Positions 60,860-64,000 of a stretch of DNA of 64,000 bases are shown here, piece after piece (positions within the stretch are counted from its first letter, which is position 1; every line of letters begins with the position of its first letter). Below the pieces are notes generated by a model, which did not search any database, was not told the origin of the DNA, and saw only the letters and a program-made list of their open reading frames with translations. The stretch lies in contig JAKSZP010002715.1 of NCBI GenBank assembly GCA_022478985.1, positions 62,001 through 126,000 on the forward strand, written 5' to 3'. The stretch is from Massospora cicadina (Eukaryota; Entomophthoromycota; Entomophthoromycetes; Entomophthorales; Entomophthoraceae). A program made the position numbers and the translations under genes.

Positions 60860-62027
60860 TGTTGGGATTTTTGCCCATATTCCCAGCCTGCTAGATTACC
60901 TGGCATTGCTAGGGAAAAATTCCCTAAAGCAAAGTGAATTGGAAATCGGTTGACCCAAATTTTGGAGGAACTACATTTGGGGGATTTTAGGATATTTGTC
61001 TGGTTGTATCTGTCAGGGATCAATCTGGATGAATACCTAATATATCATCGGGTGGAGCGGCCAACAAAATAAGGAATTTGATAGTGATTAACTATCAGGT
61101 GTACCGCTTGGGATTGGTCAGGTTTCATCACCAACTGATTGGAAATGTTTAATGAGTTGTGAGGCGAGTGATGCCACCTGCAACTAGAAAATTGATTGGT
61201 TGGTGAAGTGACCTGCCATAATGGGTAAAAAGTCCCATTATCTAAGCAGGTCACTAGCCAATTATGGTTGATTCATTTGGATCAAGAGGAAAACGTTAGG
61301 GACACGTTTCTGACTCTTTCTGTTTGAGGTCTTGAGGATGTCCAACATTGGAATCCTAAAAATAATGGGGAAGACCATTGCTGCCAAGATGAGGAGCGGT
61401 GATTCAATGGCAATGGCTGCCGTTTCATTAAAGAGGTGTCAACTGAGGGTTAGACAGCTGAATCCCCCATAAATTCCCTAGAATTCACTATAAGAAAAGA
61501 TAGACATAAAGATATACCTTTATATAGATAAAAACACGTATACATTACTACTTTAGAACATCATTAGTTTTATTGTAGATTCAGTAATAGTTAGACTATC
61601 AGCATCTAGAGTGAAGATTCCATATCAAAGATATTATTGCAGAAGGCAATAATTGGTAGACTCTCAGAGAAGAGTAGAGATCTGAGCGGGGATCTAGAGA
61701 TGAAGGGAACCGCGGCTAAGGGATTGCTGCCAACTGTGTGTTGGGCCAAAGGAGACTGTCATCAGAGGATCTTAATGAAGATCTAGTGGACGGGATTACA
61801 GGGAACAAATCACTATTAGTACAATATCAAGTATTAATCGAAATACCAGCTGAAGCATTGGGCCTGAAAATAATTTTAACTCAACTACGGATAATAAGTC
61901 ATCATACTATTATCAGATTGTATACTTATACTTACAATGCAAGGTGCACGAGGAAACCAAACCTGTGCAGTAAAAAGGTTACTAGGGTTGACAACTAATA
62001 ATCAACCCAATGGAGTAAATTTTTACA
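60860..62027 (+). repeat. Family E LTR2 (shared by E1 and E2)
   Basis: 1168 bp, TGTTGGGATT...TTTTACA. Serves as 3' LTR of E1 and 5' LTR of E2. Minus-strand frames 60696-61254 and the plus frame 61738-61998 are LTR sequence. Confidence 0.87.
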
Positions 62028-62074
62028 AGTTGGTGCTCACTACAGGGGTAGTTGAGTAGAAGAATAAATCCAGA

Positions 62075-63347
62075 ATGTCATATAAAGAAGAGATGCACAA
62101 GTTGTAGACCGAGATTGCCACAGTGAACCAGAACGCCTTAAACTCTGCGGACCACTGGGAGTTTGCAGCCTTGGAAGAACAAGTAACCAAGGTGGAGGAA
62201 GGAGTTGATAACGTAGCCAACTTTGGGAACGAAATACTTGGCAAAGTGAACTCATTAAAGAGGAAAGAAGGAGACCTCATCTGAGAGGTCTTGTTCCTGA
62301 AAATGGAACGTGAAGTGGATCGCATTTGTTTAAGAAAATTTGGTGCAGACAATGAGAAATTAATGAAAGAAATAGAGAAATTGAAAGCACACAGAAGTGC
62401 AAGTGAGTGTGACGTGGCCAATGATGCTGAAGAAGGAAGTCTTTGAACAATACTTGGGAAGACAAATACCCTAAGAAATATGTCACCCGCATTCAATGCT
62501 ATTTTGGAGATTATGCCCGATGTCACTCTGCAAGTGAACCAAGTAGCTGAACTGAGAGAATTGGCCCAAAATGACTCGGAAGAATTCAGAGCAACCCCTA
62601 AATTGCCCACATTCCATTGGGATAACGCCCCAGCGTTTTTCTGACTATTTGACATGATCATGAATGGATATGAAGATTGTCAGAAGGCGTTGATGGTCAT
62701 GAACTGCTTAAACACAGATTTCCAGAATCTGGTGTTAACCCACCTGGAGGGGGACAGCTGGTCTTATGCTGAGGCTAAAGTGGCAATAATGAAGGAATTT
62801 GGCAGTCCAACCTGCATGTCAAAATGCAAGCAAGACTTTATGAAGATTCAATTCTGTAAAGATGAGTCTCTTGCAAGCTTCACAGATAGATTCTACCAGG
62901 AATTGCAGATCCTGGCTGGAGCAAAGGTGTTAGATGACTTTAATGTAAGAATCATCTTGCAAGCGGCCCTTTGGCCCTATTGCGATTTGCATCAAAATGA
63001 TGTCTGCTGTATTCACGACTGAGATAACTACCTCACAAATGGTAGATAATTTGAAGATTTTAGGAGCAACATTCGATGCTCCAAATAGAAGCTTCAAGTC
63101 AAATCTGGTCTGAAGTTTTAATCCCATGAAGGGAGGCGAAGGAGCAAAGGAGACTTTTAACCAAACTGTGCCAGGGAATAAGCCCAAGGATTTCAAACAG
63201 TTAAACAAGAAAGAAAAGGTCTGCTTCCAGTGTGGTGGGAAAGGGCATTTTGCCGCACACTGCAAGAAGCTGAAGGATCAAGTTAATGTGGTCCAGTCTA
63301 AAAAGACAGCAGTAGCCAAGGATTTGAGAAAAGGTCCCGCTGTCTAG
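62075..63347 (+). pseudogene. gag: Element E2 gag
   Basis: ATG at 62075 (MSYKEEMHKL), a coiled-coil-like N-terminal part (NSADHWEFAALEEQVTKVEE), then capsid (IMKEFGSPTCMSKCKQDF, DESLASFTDRFYQELQ, VLDDFNVRIILQAA) and an intact CCHC zinc knuckle CFQCGGKGHFAAHC (63222-63263). It is interrupted by a TAG at codon 11, several TGA codons and a frameshift near 62995. E1 has Trp (TGG) at one of the TGA positions. The long minus-strand frame 62023-62661 is a shadow. Confidence 0.87.
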
Positions 63348-64000
63348 ACAAGGAACAGTCTAGAGCGGCGGAGAAACCTGTTCCTCCCAATATAATGAAT
63401 GAAGAAATAGATATTAGTGATCTGTTCATGGATGATAAGCAGCATCAAATATATCAAGTGGTCAACATGGACAATAAACGCCAAGACCAGAGCTGGGGCA
63501 AAGAAGATTGACCCCGAGATAGTTCAGGAGGTTGCCCAGCTGTACTCCTGACAACTGGCGGAGAAGATTTGGACCACCAAAAATCCTGATGAGTTAACCG
63601 ATGTTTGATTAGATGAGACCAACCTGTCAATTCCCTTGGCATGATTAAGGAATCGTTTCCTGAATTATTGGTGCAGATCATTAATACCCTAGATTTGGCT
63701 AATAACGCCGCAATTCACTCAGTAAATACTCTATTACAATACTCTGAGTGTACATATATAGATATTCAGGTGAATTGAGTAAGGGTACAGGTGATAGTCA
63801 ACAGCGGAGTGCCCATCAACATTGTGTCAACCAAGCTGGTGAAGAAGATGAAGATTTCTCCAGACTTGGAACACAAGAAGGAATATGGAACATCTGGGCT
63901 GAACACCTCTGTTTCCTGTGGAGCGTATAGTGTGTGCTGCCACTATGATTTGGGTCGTTGGTGGTATCCATGCCAGCAATAGTTTTTGGTGAACCAAAAC
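63348..64000 (+). pseudogene. Element E2 protease region, partial
   Basis: Linker with DPEIVQEVAQLYS and ETNLSIPLA, then SGVPINIVSTKLVKKM at 63803-63850. The catalytic Asp of DSG is Asn (AAC, 63800-63802), and a TGA lies just upstream. Runs off the right edge. Confidence 0.78.

Larger units (their letters stand above)
52942..62027 (+). mobile_element. Ty3/gypsy element E1
   Basis: LTR1 (52942-55163), primer site, gag, protease, RT, RNase H, integrase, LTR2 (60860-62027). Pol order is Ty3/gypsy. LTR2 is followed directly by a second primer site and gag (E2), so this is a tandem array sharing an LTR. All coding parts are interrupted. Confidence 0.87.
62028..64000 (+). mobile_element. Ty3/gypsy element E2, 5' part
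   Basis: Begins with primer site TTGGTGCTCACTACAGGGG (62030-62048) right after LTR2. gag and protease follow, and the element runs off the window. Better preserved than E1. Confidence 0.85.

Noticed and set aside
62023..62661. 212-codon minus-strand frame
   Set aside because: The plus strand carries gag of E2 with conserved motifs over the same interval; the long antisense frame is a by-product of its codon use.
62075..63350. Alternative genetic code (TGA read as an amino acid) to explain TGA in E2 gag
   Set aside because: TGA positions correspond to different residues in relatives (Trp, Cys, Arg or Gln), and TAG, TAA and frameshifts also occur. Ordinary decay explains it.
1..64000. CRISPR arrays, rRNA or intact tRNA genes, bacterial-type operons
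   Set aside because: None seen. Tandem repeats present lie inside LTRs or element interiors, and tRNA-like text belongs to SINE heads.

Overview
This is a repeat-saturated piece of a eukaryotic nuclear genome. Only one host gene is visible: the 5' end of a secreted subtilisin-like (S8) serine protease on the minus strand at the left edge (450..1, running off the window). Nearly all the rest is layered transposable-element debris: Ty3/gypsy LTR retrotransposons, solo LTRs, a LINE, a tRNA-derived SINE and two kinds of Helitron sequence. A proteinase-K-type secreted protease beside Ty3/gypsy, LINE and Helitron relics would fit a TE-rich fungus, for instance an early-diverging entomopathogen with an expanded genome. 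That placement is inference, not shown by the sequence.

Layout. 1-0.5 kb: protease gene and its TATA box. 1-4.2 kb: old repeat block, copy 1, carrying a solo LTR (2851-3598). 4.2-4.5 kb: SINE. 5.2-12.7 kb: Ty3/gypsy element A (+), with TSD ATGGT. 12.7-17.2 kb: repeat block, copy 2, partly inverted and split by a non-autonomous Helitron (13892-16069, TC...CTAG). 17.2-30.4 kb: Ty3/gypsy element B (+), with insertion D in its 5' LTR and a second LTR element C (-) in its pol region. 31.8-37.2 kb: badly decayed autonomous Helitron (+), recognisable only by joining fragments across frames, and interrupted by two SINEs and a solo LTR. 38.6-44.6 kb: LINE (-). 44.6-48.4 kb: AT-rich DNA with nothing recognised. 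48.4-49.1 kb: 709-bp retrocopy with a 19-bp target-site duplication. 50-52.9 kb: truncated Ty3/gypsy H (-). 52.9-64 kb: tandem LTR-interior-LTR-interior array of family E (+), running off the right edge.

Most insertion boundaries are backed by exact or near-exact target-site duplications, and several by a paralogous empty site elsewhere in the window, so the order of insertions can be read. The elements are dead: all four Ty3/gypsy RT copies and the LINE RT lack the two-Asp active site, and several catalytic losses are G-to-A changes. I found no rRNA, tRNA gene, CRISPR array or operon and no convincing novel enzymatic system. The most interesting items are the hidden Helitron gene, the LINE-type retrocopy of an unrecognised reading frame, the SINE family, and the nested structure of element B.
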